A program made the translations under genes and the position numbers. The notes beneath the pieces were generated by a model. The model was not told where the DNA came from. It made no database searches and was given only the letters and a program-made list of their open reading frames with translations. This document shows positions 1-8,047 of a stretch of 64,000 nt of DNA, piece after piece. The DNA comes from Edaphosphingomonas laterariae. GTDB lineage: Bacteria; Pseudomonadota; Alphaproteobacteria; Sphingomonadales; Sphingomonadaceae. Every line of letters begins with the position of its first letter. Position 1 is the stretch's first letter. The stretch is taken from assembly GCF_900188165.1 (NCBI RefSeq), contig NZ_FZOS01000014.1, positions 1-64,000 on the forward strand. The letters run 5' to 3'.

Positions 1-74
1 CCCGTTACGACAAGCTCGCCGCCAACTTCCTCGGCTTCGTCAAACTCGCCAGCATCATGCTCTGGATCAAATAA
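1..74 (+). mobile_element. C-terminal tail of an IS5-like transposase (cut by window edge)
   Basis: An open frame entering from the left edge encodes 23 residues (codons from base 3) ending in LASIMLWIK and a TAA stop at 72-74. The pattern R-Y-D-K-L-A-x-N-F-L followed by a short hydrophobic tail resembles the end of IS5-family DDE transposases. The rest of the gene lies outside the window, so family and intactness cannot be judged. No convincing terminal inverted repeat could be assigned in the 26 bases before the next gene. Confidence 0.6.
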
Positions 75-100
75 TTAAATCGTCACTACAGCCTAACGCT

Positions 101-697
101 TCAGGCGTGCCCGATCTCGGGCGCGAGCAGGCGAACGTCGACGCCGGTCGCCGCGAAGGCCGCCGGCCAGCGTTGCTCGACGGGCGTATCGAACAGCAGC
201 TTTTCACTGGCGGGCGCGGTGAACCAGGCGTTGCCGGTCATCTCCTCCTCAAGCTGGCCCGGGGCCCAGCCGGCATAGCCGAGCGCCACCAGCCAGCGCG
301 ACGGGCCCTTGCCAGCGGCAATGGCGCGCAGCACGTCCAGCGTCGAGGTAAGCCCCCAGGCCCCGCCGACATGCAGCGTATCCTGCCCGCCCCAATCGAG
401 GCCATGGAGCACGAAGCCCCGCTGCGGCTCCACCGGCCCGCCGGCATGGATCGCCGCATCGGGCGCTTCGCCGGGGTCGATATCCAGTTGCGCCAGCAGA
501 TCGTGCAGGCGGATGCGCGGCATCAGCCGGCCGATACCGATGCCCAGCGCCCCTTCCTCGTCATGCGCGCACATCGCGATGACGGCCCGGGAAAAACGCG
601 GATCGCCCATTCCGGGCAGCGCAAGCAGCAATTGGCCGCTGAGAAAGGCAGGCGCGTTCATCCTGTCATCTACAAACATGGACGAGGAAAGGTCCAC
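101..697 (-). CDS. YqgE/AlgH family protein (UPF0301)
   Basis: 198 residues, close to the usual 185-200 of the YqgE/AlgH family. Recognisable features are the early FLSGQLLLALPGM segment, the GIGIGRLMP stretch and the central GGPVEPQRGFVLH motif that defines the family. The GTG start at 697 is preferred because a GGAGG lies 8 bases upstream (706-710); the later ATGs at 679 and 661 have poorer spacing. The molecular role of the family is unsettled: in some pseudomonads it is linked to alginate regulation, which cannot be assumed here. It is divergent from the peroxiredoxin gene, with about 125 bases of shared upstream DNA. Confidence 0.9.
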   Translation of the reverse strand: MDLSSSMFVDDRMNAPAFLSGQLLLALPGMGDPRFSRAVIAMCAHDEEGALGIGIGRLMPRIRLHDLLAQLDIDPGEAPDAAIHAGGPVEPQRGFVLHGLDWGGQDTLHVGGAWGLTSTLDVLRAIAAGKGPSRWLVALGYAGWAPGQLEEEMTGNAWFTAPASEKLLFDTPVEQRWPAAFAATGVDVRLLAPEIGHA

Positions 698-821
698 TGC
701 CCACGCCTCCGCTCACCGCAACTTCCGCACCGTGCCGCATGCGTCCGCGTTCGACCCCGCTTCAAACTGCAACCCCACTGGCGTAGATCAATCCCGACTC
801 TTGACCAGAAAGGATGCCGAT

Positions 822-1304
822 ATGACGATCAAGGCGGGCGACAAGCTTCCCGAAACCACCTTCACCAAGCCCACCGAGAACGGGCCGGAAGCCGTGCCCA
901 GCACCGATTTCTTCGCCGGCCGCAAGGTTGCGCTGTTCTCCGTCCCCGGCGCCTTCACGCCCACCTGCTCAGCCAAGCACCTGCCCGGCTTCATCGACAA
1001 GGCCGATGAACTGAAGGCCAAGGGCGTGGACGAGATCGCCTGCACGGCCGTCAACGACGTGTTCGTGATGGGCGCCTGGGGCAAGGGCGCCGGCGCCGAA
1101 GGCAAGGTGACGATGCTGGCCGACGGCAATGGCGACTTCGCGAACGCGGTCGGCCTCACCATGGACGGCAGCAAGTTCGGCCTCGGCACGCGCGGCCAGC
1201 GTTTCTCGATGATCGTCGACAATGGCGTCGTGACCGAGCTCAACGTCGAACAGCCGGGCGAGTTCAAGGTCAGCACGGCGGAGCATATGCTCGGCCAGCT
1301 CTGA
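822..1304 (+). CDS. Prx5-type peroxiredoxin
   Basis: 160-residue cytoplasmic thiol peroxidase of the AhpC/TSA fold, Prx5 subgroup. The peroxidatic cysteine is Cys49 in PGAFTPTCSAKHLPGF, the family's active-site loop, and is followed by a conserved aromatic and glycine-rich second half (NDVFVMGAWGK, DGNGDF). It should reduce H2O2 and alkyl hydroperoxides with electrons from glutathione/glutaredoxin or thioredoxin; no fused glutaredoxin domain is present. ATG at 822 follows an AAAGGA ribosome-binding sequence by 7 bases. The open frame extends upstream but without family similarity, so the shorter start was used. It is followed by a hairpin and then the AMP nucleosidase gene. Confidence 0.93.
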   Translation: MTIKAGDKLPETTFTKPTENGPEAVPSTDFFAGRKVALFSVPGAFTPTCSAKHLPGFIDKADELKAKGVDEIACTAVNDVFVMGAWGKGAGAEGKVTMLADGNGDFANAVGLTMDGSKFGLGTRGQRFSMIVDNGVVTELNVEQPGEFKVSTAEHMLGQL

Positions 1305-1312
1305 CGGTGATC

Positions 1313-1338
1313 GGGCCGCCGCCTCGGGGTGGCGGCCC
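1313..1338 (+). terminator. Intergenic hairpin between peroxiredoxin and amn
   Basis: Perfect 8-bp inverted repeat GGGCCGCC / GGCGGCCC (1313-1320 with 1331-1338) and a 10-base loop, 8 bases after the peroxiredoxin stop. There is no T-run, so it may act as an attenuator or mRNA 3' stabiliser rather than a complete intrinsic terminator. It ends just before the ribosome-binding site of amn. Confidence 0.4.
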
Positions 1339-1359
1339 ACAAGATATGGGAGAAGGGCC

Positions 1360-2805
1360 ATCGCGACCAAAGCCAGCCTCGCCCTCGTCGATCAGCTCAA
1401 CGCCCATTATCGCGCCTCGGTCGAAGCGTTGCGCACCGCGCTCGGCCGCTATGTCGCGACGGGCGAAACCCCGGACGCCGCCGCGCGCGCCGCAGGGCTT
1501 TTCGCTTATCCCGAACTCCATCTGCGCTATGACGGCGCGACGCGGCATCATCCGATGCGGGCCTTCGGGCGCCTTACGGCCGCCGGCCATTACGCCATTT
1601 CCGTCACCCAGCCGGGCATGTTTCGCGAATATCTGGCCGAACAGATCGACCTGCTCGTCGCCGATTTCGGCGCGGCGGTGGAAGTGTCGCGCGGCCGGCA
1701 GGAAATCCCCTACCCCTATGTGCTCGACGCCGGCCACGACGTCGATCTGACGGGCGCCGCCGCGGCCGAACTCGCGCGCGTCTTCCCGTCGCACGAACTC
1801 CGCCATATCGGCGATGAAGTCGCGGATGGCCTGTGGCGTTCCGTCCCTGGCGAGCCGCGTCCGCTGGCGCTGTTCGATGCCCAGCGCGTCGATTTCTCGA
1901 TCGCGCGGCTGCGCCATTATACCGGCACGCCAACGGCCCATGTGCAGAACTACATCCTGTTCACCAATTACCATCGCTATGTCGATGAATTCGTGCGCTG
2001 GGCCTGCACTCAGCTAACCGAAGACGGCCCCTATCGCCTGTTGAGCTGCGCGGGCGGGCTTGAATTGAACGCCGGCAATGCCGATCCGGATCGGGCGATC
2101 TCCGACAGTGCATGGCGCCGGCACCAGATGCCCGCTTATCACCTCGTCGCGCCGGATCATTCGGGCATCACGCTGGTGAATATCGGCGTCGGCCCGTCCA
2201 ACGCCAAGACGATCACCGATCATCTTGCCGTGATGCGCCCGGAAGCCTGGCTGATGATCGGCCATTGCGGCGGCCTGCGCCCCAGCCAGCGGATCGGCGA
2301 CTATGTGCTCGCCCACGCATATCTGCGCGACGATCATGTGCTGGACGACGTGCTGCCCCCCGAAATCCCGATCCCCGCGATCGCGGAGGTTCAGCAGGCC
2401 CTGTCCGCCGCCGCCGAGCAGGTATCGGGCGAACCCGCCGAACAGCTGAAGCGGCGGCTGCGGACCGGCACAGTCGTCACCACCGACGATCGCAACTGGG
2501 AACTGCGCTACACCCGCTCCGCGCTGCGCTTCAACCAGAGCCGCGCCGTCGCGATCGACATGGAATCGGCGACGCTTGCCGCGCAGGGTTATCGCTTCCG
2601 CGTGCCCTATGGCACCCTGCTCTGCGTGTCCGACAAGCCGATCCACGGCGAAATCAAGCTACCGGGCCAGGCCAACCGTTTCTACGAACGGGCGATCAGC
2701 GAACATCTGCGCATCGGCATTGCCGCGATCGACGAACTGCGCCGGACGGGTGAGCGCCTCCACAGCCGCAAGCTGCGCGCCTTCGACGAGCCGCCCTTCC
2801 GATAG
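1360..2805 (+). CDS. amn: AMP nucleosidase
   Basis: Hydrolyses AMP to adenine and ribose 5-phosphate in purine salvage. The product has the N-terminal AMP-nucleosidase-specific domain followed from about residue 250 by a nucleoside-phosphorylase-like catalytic domain (SGITLVNIGVGPSNAKT, MIGHCGGLR, AIDMESATLAAQGYRF). The start is unusual: no in-frame ATG or GTG lies upstream of the first TTG at 1429, yet conserved-looking sequence (KASLALVDQLNAHY) precedes that TTG. An ATC codon at 1360 sits 7 bases after GGAG within GGGAGAAGGG, so I place the start there (481 residues). Starting at TTG 1429 gives 458 residues and removes the first helix. Confidence 0.85.
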   Translation: MATKASLALVDQLNAHYRASVEALRTALGRYVATGETPDAAARAAGLFAYPELHLRYDGATRHHPMRAFGRLTAAGHYAISVTQPGMFREYLAEQIDLLVADFGAAVEVSRGRQEIPYPYVLDAGHDVDLTGAAAAELARVFPSHELRHIGDEVADGLWRSVPGEPRPLALFDAQRVDFSIARLRHYTGTPTAHVQNYILFTNYHRYVDEFVRWACTQLTEDGPYRLLSCAGGLELNAGNADPDRAISDSAWRRHQMPAYHLVAPDHSGITLVNIGVGPSNAKTITDHLAVMRPEAWLMIGHCGGLRPSQRIGDYVLAHAYLRDDHVLDDVLPPEIPIPAIAEVQQALSAAAEQVSGEPAEQLKRRLRTGTVVTTDDRNWELRYTRSALRFNQSRAVAIDMESATLAAQGYRFRVPYGTLLCVSDKPIHGEIKLPGQANRFYERAISEHLRIGIAAIDELRRTGERLHSRKLRAFDEPPFR

Positions 2806-3210
2806 GTGATGAAGTCCGCTGCGGAAGCATCGGATATGTGGCGCGACTCGCTGTCATTCACTCTTTAGCGAATGTCCCGGCGCGCGCACTGCCGCTTGGG
2901 ACAATGCCAACCGTGCCAAGCTGGGGCAGCGCCGGAGGCTCCGTTATATAACCGATTGACTCGATCGGAAATTTATCGCCCCAAACGAATGCGACGCGCG
3001 GCACATCGAACAATGCACGCCCCAAGCCCCTAGAAAAAAACCAACATCAAATAAGACTCGCGAATGAATATCCGCGCCGAATTGCAACGAATATCTCCCT
3101 CGCCTCCTTGGCGTTGACAGCCGGCTTCGTCGATCTGGAAACGAAATAATCCTGTCGATCACCATTGGCATGAATGTTACATTTATCGGACGACGCAGAA
3201 GGGATGTCTG
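2806..3210. other. Intergenic region without an identifiable gene
   Basis: About 405 bases with lower GC than the surroundings between amn and the small exported protein. A TTGACA hexamer occurs at 3114-3119 but without a well-spaced -10 box. An open frame of 151 codons on the minus strand (2944-3399) has no recognisable composition or motif and overlaps the next gene. No RNA gene or clear inverted repeat was seen. Confidence 0.5.
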
Positions 3211-3588
3211 ATGATGTTTACACGTCAATTCAAGGCATTGCGCCTCTTGTCCGTTGCCGCTTTGCCGATCGCGCTGCTCGCGGCAGCCCCCGCGCAAGCC
3301 GAAGTCCGCCAAGTCGACGGGCACCTCTGGACGAAATCCACGGCCGAGCAGAAGCAGGCCTATCTCGTCGGGGTGTCGAACGTCCTGGCGGTCAACCATG
3401 CGCTGCAGGTGAAGAAGGGAACGGCGGACGATCAGGCGCCGCTATCCCAATATCTTCGCGCCGTGGATGCGGAATCGATGGCAACGATCCAGCAGCGGCT
3501 GGACAGCTGGTATGCATCGAACCCGTCGCGCCTGGATACGCCTGTTCTGGGCGTCTTCTGGATGGGGGTCGTCAAGGCCGGACGTTGA
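3211..3588 (+). CDS. Small exported protein of unknown function
   Basis: 125 residues. A typical Sec signal peptide covers residues 1 to about 30 (positive start, hydrophobic core, cleavage after APAQA), so the mature protein of about 95 residues should be periplasmic. The mature part contains W-T-K-S, a YLVGVSNVLAVNHAL helix and a C-terminal PVLGVFWMGVVK segment; this layout recalls small alphaproteobacterial periplasmic proteins, but I cannot name a family. ATG at 3211 is preceded by an AAGGG ribosome-binding sequence. It is followed after 61 bases by another small exported protein, possibly co-transcribed. Confidence 0.75.
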   Translation: MMFTRQFKALRLLSVAALPIALLAAAPAQAEVRQVDGHLWTKSTAEQKQAYLVGVSNVLAVNHALQVKKGTADDQAPLSQYLRAVDAESMATIQQRLDSWYASNPSRLDTPVLGVFWMGVVKAGR

Positions 3589-3649
3589 GGCCGGGCGCCG
3601 GCTTCGGCCGACACGCTTAGCTCTCATCGCAGGATAGGGATACAAGGCC

Positions 3650-3823
3650 ATGAAGAAACCGGTCAAATCCATCATCGCCGGCACGTTGCTGCTGGTCCTC
3701 GCCGCCTGTGCCACCACCAAGGGCGCAGCCGTCGGCGCGGGCATTGGCGCCATCGCGGGCGATGCCGGCAAGGGCGCCGCGATCGGCGCCAGCGCGGGCG
3801 CGGTTGTCGACATCATCGATTGA
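3650..3823 (+). CDS. Small glycine-zipper lipoprotein
   Basis: 57 residues. Residues 1-20 form a lipoprotein signal peptide with the lipobox LAAC, Cys20 being the predicted lipidated residue. The remainder is a run of glycine- and alanine-spaced repeats (GAAVGAGIGAIAG, GAAIGASAGAVV), the pattern of glycine-zipper outer-membrane lipoproteins of the YMGG/osmotically-induced kind. The ATG at 3650 follows a purine-rich AGGATAGGG sequence. The product is probably an envelope-associated peptide; its role is unknown. Confidence 0.75.
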   Translation: MKKPVKSIIAGTLLLVLAACATTKGAAVGAGIGAIAGDAGKGAAIGASAGAVVDIID

Positions 3824-3968
3824 CGGCGGAAACCGGGCGTCGGCCATTGCCGGCGCCTGACTGCCGCTCGCACACGCCCATCTGTCCCCTTGCCTCGCCG
3901 CCAGCGCGGCCCTAGCCAGACGCATATGCTGGCGGGCACCCGCCCGTGCCGGCAAGTGCGGGGGCAAG

Positions 3969-4910
3969 ATGCGCGACTGGGGCGAAAACGACATACCTGA
4001 CCTTACCGGCAAGCGGGCGCTGATCACCGGCGCTGCCAGCGGCATCGGCTATGAAGCGGCACGGGCGCTTGCCGAACATGGCGCGGAGGTGATCGTCGTC
4101 GATCGCAACGAAGAACTCGGCCGCGCCGTGGCCGAGCGCATTCGCCCGCTTCGCTCCGACGCCCATGCCTCCTTTCGCATGCTCGATCTGGGTCGCCTGG
4201 AGTCGGTGAAGGATTTCGCCGCTGCGCTGGTCGCCGAAGGCCGCCCGATCGACATCCTGATCAACAATGCCGGCATCCAGCCGATCAGCCAGCGCCGCAC
4301 CAGCGCCGACGGGTTCGAACTCACCTTCGCCATCGGCCATCTCGGCCATTTCGCGCTGACCGGCGGGTTGCTGCCCTTGCTGCGAGCCGCACCGGCGCCG
4401 CGCGTGGTGACGGTATCCAGCATGGTGCACGGCCGTGGCCATATCGACTGGGACGACCTTCAGATCGAGCGCGGCTATCGTTCCCAGCGCGCCTATAACC
4501 AGACCAAGCTCGCCAACCTGCTCTTCGCGCGCGAATTCCAGCGCCGCATCGATGCCAGCAACGCCGGGATCAGCAGCATGGCGGTGCATCCGGGCGTCGC
4601 GCAAACCTCGATCGGCGCCAATCGCAGCCAATTGGGCAAGTTCAGGATGGGCGACCATATCGTCAGCTCGATCCTGTCGGTGGTGATGCCCTATCTTGGC
4701 CAGCCGGCGTCGGCCGGCGCGCTGCCGACGCTGTTTGCGGCGACCGCGCCCGAGGCAGAGGCCGGCGGTTTCTATGGCCCCAACGGCGTCGGTGAAATGA
4801 AGGGGCCGCCCGCCCCCGCCACCATCAAGCGGCCGGGACAGGACATGGATGCCGCGCGGCGCCTGTGGGACGTGACGGAACAGATGACCGGCGTCAGCTT
4901 CCCACTCTGA
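3969..4910 (+). CDS. SDR family oxidoreductase (retinol-dehydrogenase-like)
   Basis: 313 residues, longer than a classical SDR and typical of the retinol-dehydrogenase/WWOX-like branch. The NAD(P)-binding motif TGAASGIG lies near residue 18-25, LINNAG near 97, catalytic Ser in VTVSSM and the active-site pair in YNQTK, followed by the VHPGV motif. A conserved DWDDLQ segment precedes the active-site tyrosine, as in that subfamily. Substrate is unknown. It converges on the HxlR-type regulator (4966-5334) and may belong to the same metabolic neighbourhood. Confidence 0.88.
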   Translation: MRDWGENDIPDLTGKRALITGAASGIGYEAARALAEHGAEVIVVDRNEELGRAVAERIRPLRSDAHASFRMLDLGRLESVKDFAAALVAEGRPIDILINNAGIQPISQRRTSADGFELTFAIGHLGHFALTGGLLPLLRAAPAPRVVTVSSMVHGRGHIDWDDLQIERGYRSQRAYNQTKLANLLFAREFQRRIDASNAGISSMAVHPGVAQTSIGANRSQLGKFRMGDHIVSSILSVVMPYLGQPASAGALPTLFAATAPEAEAGGFYGPNGVGEMKGPPAPATIKRPGQDMDAARRLWDVTEQMTGVSFPL

Positions 4911-4965
4911 TCGGCCACGCCGATCGCCCGCACTGATCCGCCCGCCGTGATCGGTTACGCCCGCT

Positions 4966-5334
4966 TCAGGCCGCCAACCGCTGCGCGTCGAAGCGGGAAC
5001 GGGCTTCCTGCAATTCGGCCAGATTGTCCTTCGTCCACTGGCAGATCACGCGCGCCGCCGAAAGAAAGGTCTGCCCCAGATCGGTGAGCGCATATTCCAC
5101 TTGCGGCGGCGCGGTCGGCAGCACGGTGCGATCGACCATGCCGTGGCGCTCAAGCCCACGCAGCGTCTGCGCCAGCATCTTCTGGCTGATCGGCATGGCG
5201 CGGCGCCGCAGTTCGGAGAAACGCAGCGGCCCGTCGCCCAGCGTATAGACCAGCAGCAGCGTCCACTTGTCGCCCACGAGATCCATGATCTCCAGCGTCA
5301 GCGCCGGATAATCGTCCTGCATCATCGGTCGCAT
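4966..5334 (-). CDS. HxlR-family transcriptional regulator
   Basis: 122-residue winged-helix regulator of the HxlR/DUF24 family. Family marks are the VGDKWTLLLVYTLGDGPLRFSEL segment near the start, ISQKMLAQTLRGLERHGMV for the recognition helix, and VEYALTDLGQTF for the wing. Many members sense thiols or quinones through an N-terminal cysteine; here the equivalent position reads DDYPALTLEI with no cysteine, so a redox switch of that kind is unlikely. It is divergent from the dehydrogenase/CoA-transferase run starting at 5445 and is the obvious candidate regulator, probably also of itself through repeats at 5341-5376. Confidence 0.9.
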   Translation of the reverse strand: MRPMMQDDYPALTLEIMDLVGDKWTLLLVYTLGDGPLRFSELRRRAMPISQKMLAQTLRGLERHGMVDRTVLPTAPPQVEYALTDLGQTFLSAARVICQWTKDNLAELQEARSRFDAQRLAA

Positions 5335-5340
5335 CCCATG

Positions 5341-5376
5341 GTTTCCAAAAAGTAACCTTCACCCCAAAAGGTGCCT
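5341..5376 (-). promoter_or_regulatory. Candidate HxlR operator: two tandem 18-base repeats
   Basis: Immediately upstream of the regulator, the minus strand carries AGGCACCTTTTGGGGTGA (5376-5359) followed directly by AGGTTACTTTTTGGAAAC (5358-5341), identical at 10 of 18 positions, with a shared AGG, CTTTT and GG. T-rich cores of this type resemble known HxlR-family targets. Overlap with the regulator's own ribosome-binding region suggests autoregulation; effect on the divergent operon is inferred. Confidence 0.4.
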
Positions 5377-5444
5377 AGTTGCCACTGGTTCGTGCGTAGC
5401 ATAGCCTCCCGGAAAATACGAACAGTCCTATCGGGAGAGTCATT

Positions 5445-6272
5445 TTGATCGACTTTGCGGGAAAGATTGCGCTCGTCACGGGCGGCGGCGTCGGCATCGG
5501 CCGCGCCACGTGCGAAGCCTTCGCCAAGGCCGGCGCCACGGTCGTCACGATCGAGAAGGATGCAGAGCGCGCGGCCGACGTGCGCTCGGCACTGGGCGAC
5601 AGCCATGTCGTCATTGAAGGCGACGTCACGGTGCAGGCCGATGTCGACGCGCTGGCCAAGACGATCACCGATCGCTTCGGCGGGCTGGACGTGCTGGTCA
5701 ACAATGTCGGCGACTTCCTGATGATCGTGAAGCGCTTCGAGGATCACACGGACGAGGATATCGAACGCCTCTACGCCACCAATATGCGCCAGATCTTCTC
5801 GGTCACGCGCGCGATGATCCCGCTGATCCGCAAGCGCGGGCCGGGCGGCAGCATCATCAGCGTTTCGTCGATCGAAGGCTTCCGCGGCATTCCGTTCAAC
5901 AGCGTCTATTCGGCGTTCAAGACCGGCGTCACGGGTTTCACCAAGAGCCTCGCGCTCGATCTGGCGCCCGAAGGCATCCGCGTGAACCTGATCGCGCCGG
6001 AAACCACCGATACGCCGCAGGTGGCCATCAGCCAGTATATCAAGCCGGAGTTCAAGGACTCGATCAAGCAGTGGATCCCGCTCGGCCGCTTCGGCACGCC
6101 GGAGGACATGGCGGGCGGCATCCTGTTCCTGGCGAGCCCGCTCGCGTCGTGGATGACGGGCACCGCGCTCAACATCGATGGCGGCGCGCTGGCGGCATCG
6201 GGCTGGTACCGCACGGCGGAAGGCAAGTGGACCAACGTCCCCGTCATTCCCACCGACGGCCTTATTTTCTGA
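5445..6272 (+). CDS. SDR family oxidoreductase
   Basis: 275-residue classical SDR. Visible are TGGGVGIG (NAD(P)-binding), the DV dipeptide of the adenine pocket, VNNVGDF in place of the usual NNAG, Ser in ISVSSIEG, YSAFK as the Tyr-Lys pair, and the C-terminal LNIDGGALAASGW. Start is TTG at 5445 with CGGGAGAG 6-10 bases upstream; no better ATG exists. A ~25-residue tail after the DGG motif is longer than usual and ends 19 bases before the next start. First gene of a four-gene run divergent from the HxlR regulator, so likely a dehydrogenase of an alcohol or hydroxyacyl-CoA intermediate. Confidence 0.9.
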   Translation: MIDFAGKIALVTGGGVGIGRATCEAFAKAGATVVTIEKDAERAADVRSALGDSHVVIEGDVTVQADVDALAKTITDRFGGLDVLVNNVGDFLMIVKRFEDHTDEDIERLYATNMRQIFSVTRAMIPLIRKRGPGGSIISVSSIEGFRGIPFNSVYSAFKTGVTGFTKSLALDLAPEGIRVNLIAPETTDTPQVAISQYIKPEFKDSIKQWIPLGRFGTPEDMAGGILFLASPLASWMTGTALNIDGGALAASGWYRTAEGKWTNVPVIPTDGLIF

Positions 6273-6294
6273 TCTGAACACCGGAGACAAAGCA

Positions 6295-7191
6295 ATGAAG
6301 ATCCTCGTCGTCGGCGGCGCCGGCATGATCGGCGGCCACGCCGCCCTGCACCTGAAGTCCAAGGGCCACGATGTCAGCATCGCCGGCCGCACCCCGCCGA
6401 CCCCGGGCACGCCGCTGGGCGACCTGCCTTTCATCAAGGTCGACTATATCAACGACACCGCCTTCCCCGCCGGGTTCGACGCGCTGGTTTTCTGCGCCGG
6501 GCAGGACGTGCGCCATATTCCGGAAGGCGAGGATAACGAAACCTACTGGAAGAAGGTCAATTCGGTCGCGGTGCCGCGCTTCTTCAAGCTGGCGAAGGAT
6601 GCCGGCGTAAAGGTGGCCGTGAACGTCGGCAGCTTCTATCCGCAGGCAGCCCCCCATCTCGTCGCCGGCAACCGCTATGTCGAATCGCGCAAGGACAGCT
6701 GCGAAGGCATTCGCGCGCTGAACGACGCGGGCTTCAAGACGGTCAGCGTCAACGCGCCCTTCGTGGTCGGCACCGTGCCGGGCCTCATCGTCCCGATGTT
6801 CGTCGCCTACACCCAATATGCGCAGGGCAAGTTCGCCCCGATGCCGGAATTCGCACCAGGCGGCGGCGTCAACTTCATCTCCACCCAGTCGCTGGCCGAA
6901 GCGGTGGAAGGCGCGCTGGAACGCGGCGAAGGTGGCAAGGCCTATCTGGTGGGCGACGAAAACCTCTCCTACCAGGATTATTTCGGCCTGTTCTTCAAGG
7001 CGGCCGGCCGCGATGTGCCGCCGGTGCTCGATCAGGAACATCCGATGCTGCCGGATGCGGCGATCTTCGCCGGCCGCGGCAACGATCTGTTCTACGAACC
7101 CGATGCCGCCGAAACCGCGACGCTCGGCTACCGCCGCAACGACATCGCGCGGACGGTGAACGAAATCGTCAACCAGTATAAGGACATGTAA
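6295..7191 (+). CDS. NAD(P)-dependent epimerase/dehydratase-family protein
   Basis: 298 residues, extended-SDR fold. The N-terminal GGAGMIGGHAALHL is the dinucleotide-binding glycine motif of the epimerase/dehydratase superfamily; the middle has VNVGSFYP where a catalytic Ser would sit, and RYVESRKDSCEGI supplies a Tyr with a lysine four residues later in the extended arrangement. The C-terminal half (DENLSYQDYFGLFFKAAG) is the substrate-binding part. ATG at 6295 has CCGGAGAC upstream. It lies 22 bases after the preceding SDR and 3 bases before the next, hence operonic. Substrate unknown; sterol- or sugar-type substrates are both possible. Confidence 0.85.
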   Translation: MKILVVGGAGMIGGHAALHLKSKGHDVSIAGRTPPTPGTPLGDLPFIKVDYINDTAFPAGFDALVFCAGQDVRHIPEGEDNETYWKKVNSVAVPRFFKLAKDAGVKVAVNVGSFYPQAAPHLVAGNRYVESRKDSCEGIRALNDAGFKTVSVNAPFVVGTVPGLIVPMFVAYTQYAQGKFAPMPEFAPGGGVNFISTQSLAEAVEGALERGEGGKAYLVGDENLSYQDYFGLFFKAAGRDVPPVLDQEHPMLPDAAIFAGRGNDLFYEPDAAETATLGYRRNDIARTVNEIVNQYKDM

Positions 7192-7194
7192 GCG

Positions 7195-7995
7195 ATGGCC
7201 GGGCGGATCGCAGGAAAGACGGCGCTGGTTACCGGCGCCAGCGGCGGCATCGGCGCGGCGACCGCGATCCGCCTAGCATCCGAAGGCGCGGTCGTGGTGT
7301 GCCACGGCCGCAACGAAGGCCGCACCGTCGCCACGGCGGAGGCCATTCGCGCCCAGGGCGGTACGGCGCATGTGGTGATCGGCGAGCTTTCCGGCGATGC
7401 CGGCCCCGCCGCGATCGTCGATGCGACGCGTGCGGCCGTCAGCGACGTCGATATCCTCGTCAACAATGCCGGCGGCGAATCGGCAGGCGGCGGCACGGCC
7501 GGCTGGTTCGACACCAGCCCGGCCGACTGGCTTGCGACCTATGATTCCAACGTCGGATCGATGATCCGCCTGATCCACGCCTTCACGTCCGCCATGCGGG
7601 AACGGCGTTGGGGCCGGCTGATCCAGCTTTCCAGCGGCGTGGTCGACGTTTCGATGCCGATCATCCCCGATTATCAGGGCGCCAAGGCCGCAATCCGCAA
7701 CCTCACGGTCAGCCTGTCCAAGGCCCTGTCGGGCACGGGCATCACCGCCAACAGCGTCAGCCCCGGCTTCGTGCTGACCGACGGCAACCGGCCGTGGATC
7801 ATTGGCATGGCCGAACGCAACGGCATCACCGGCGGCTGGGAAGAAATCGAACGCTGGGCGGTGCGCAAGTTCGTGCCCAACCACAGCGGACGCCTCGGCC
7901 GGCCGGAAGATATTGCCAACACCATTGCATTCCTTGCCGATCCCGCTTCAGATTACGTCAACGGTACGGACATCCTGGTCGATGGCGGCCACTGA
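7195..7995 (+). CDS. SDR family oxidoreductase
   Basis: 266-residue classical SDR with TGASGGIG at the cofactor site, VNNAGG near residue 90, Ser in LIQLSSG, the active-site pair in YQGAK, NSVSPGFVLTDG and the closing DILVDGGH. The N-terminal HGRN following the second strand suggests NADP preference (an Arg after the strand), which is an inference. It starts 3 bases after the stop of the previous gene, within the same transcription unit, and is followed by the CoA-transferase after about 50 bases. Confidence 0.9.
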   Translation: MAGRIAGKTALVTGASGGIGAATAIRLASEGAVVVCHGRNEGRTVATAEAIRAQGGTAHVVIGELSGDAGPAAIVDATRAAVSDVDILVNNAGGESAGGGTAGWFDTSPADWLATYDSNVGSMIRLIHAFTSAMRERRWGRLIQLSSGVVDVSMPIIPDYQGAKAAIRNLTVSLSKALSGTGITANSVSPGFVLTDGNRPWIIGMAERNGITGGWEEIERWAVRKFVPNHSGRLGRPEDIANTIAFLADPASDYVNGTDILVDGGH

Positions 7996-8047
7996 CGTTT
8001 GAAGAACCGCCACGGCCTCCAGCTCCGGCCATAACGGGGAGAGGCGA

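Noticed and set aside
3114-3150. TTGACA with AATAAT as promoter for the small exported protein
   Set aside because: Spacing is about 25 bases, too long for a sigma-70 promoter.
2944-3399. 151-codon minus-strand open frame in the amn-downstream gap
   Set aside because: Overlaps the signal-peptide gene on the other strand, has no ribosome-binding site or domain.
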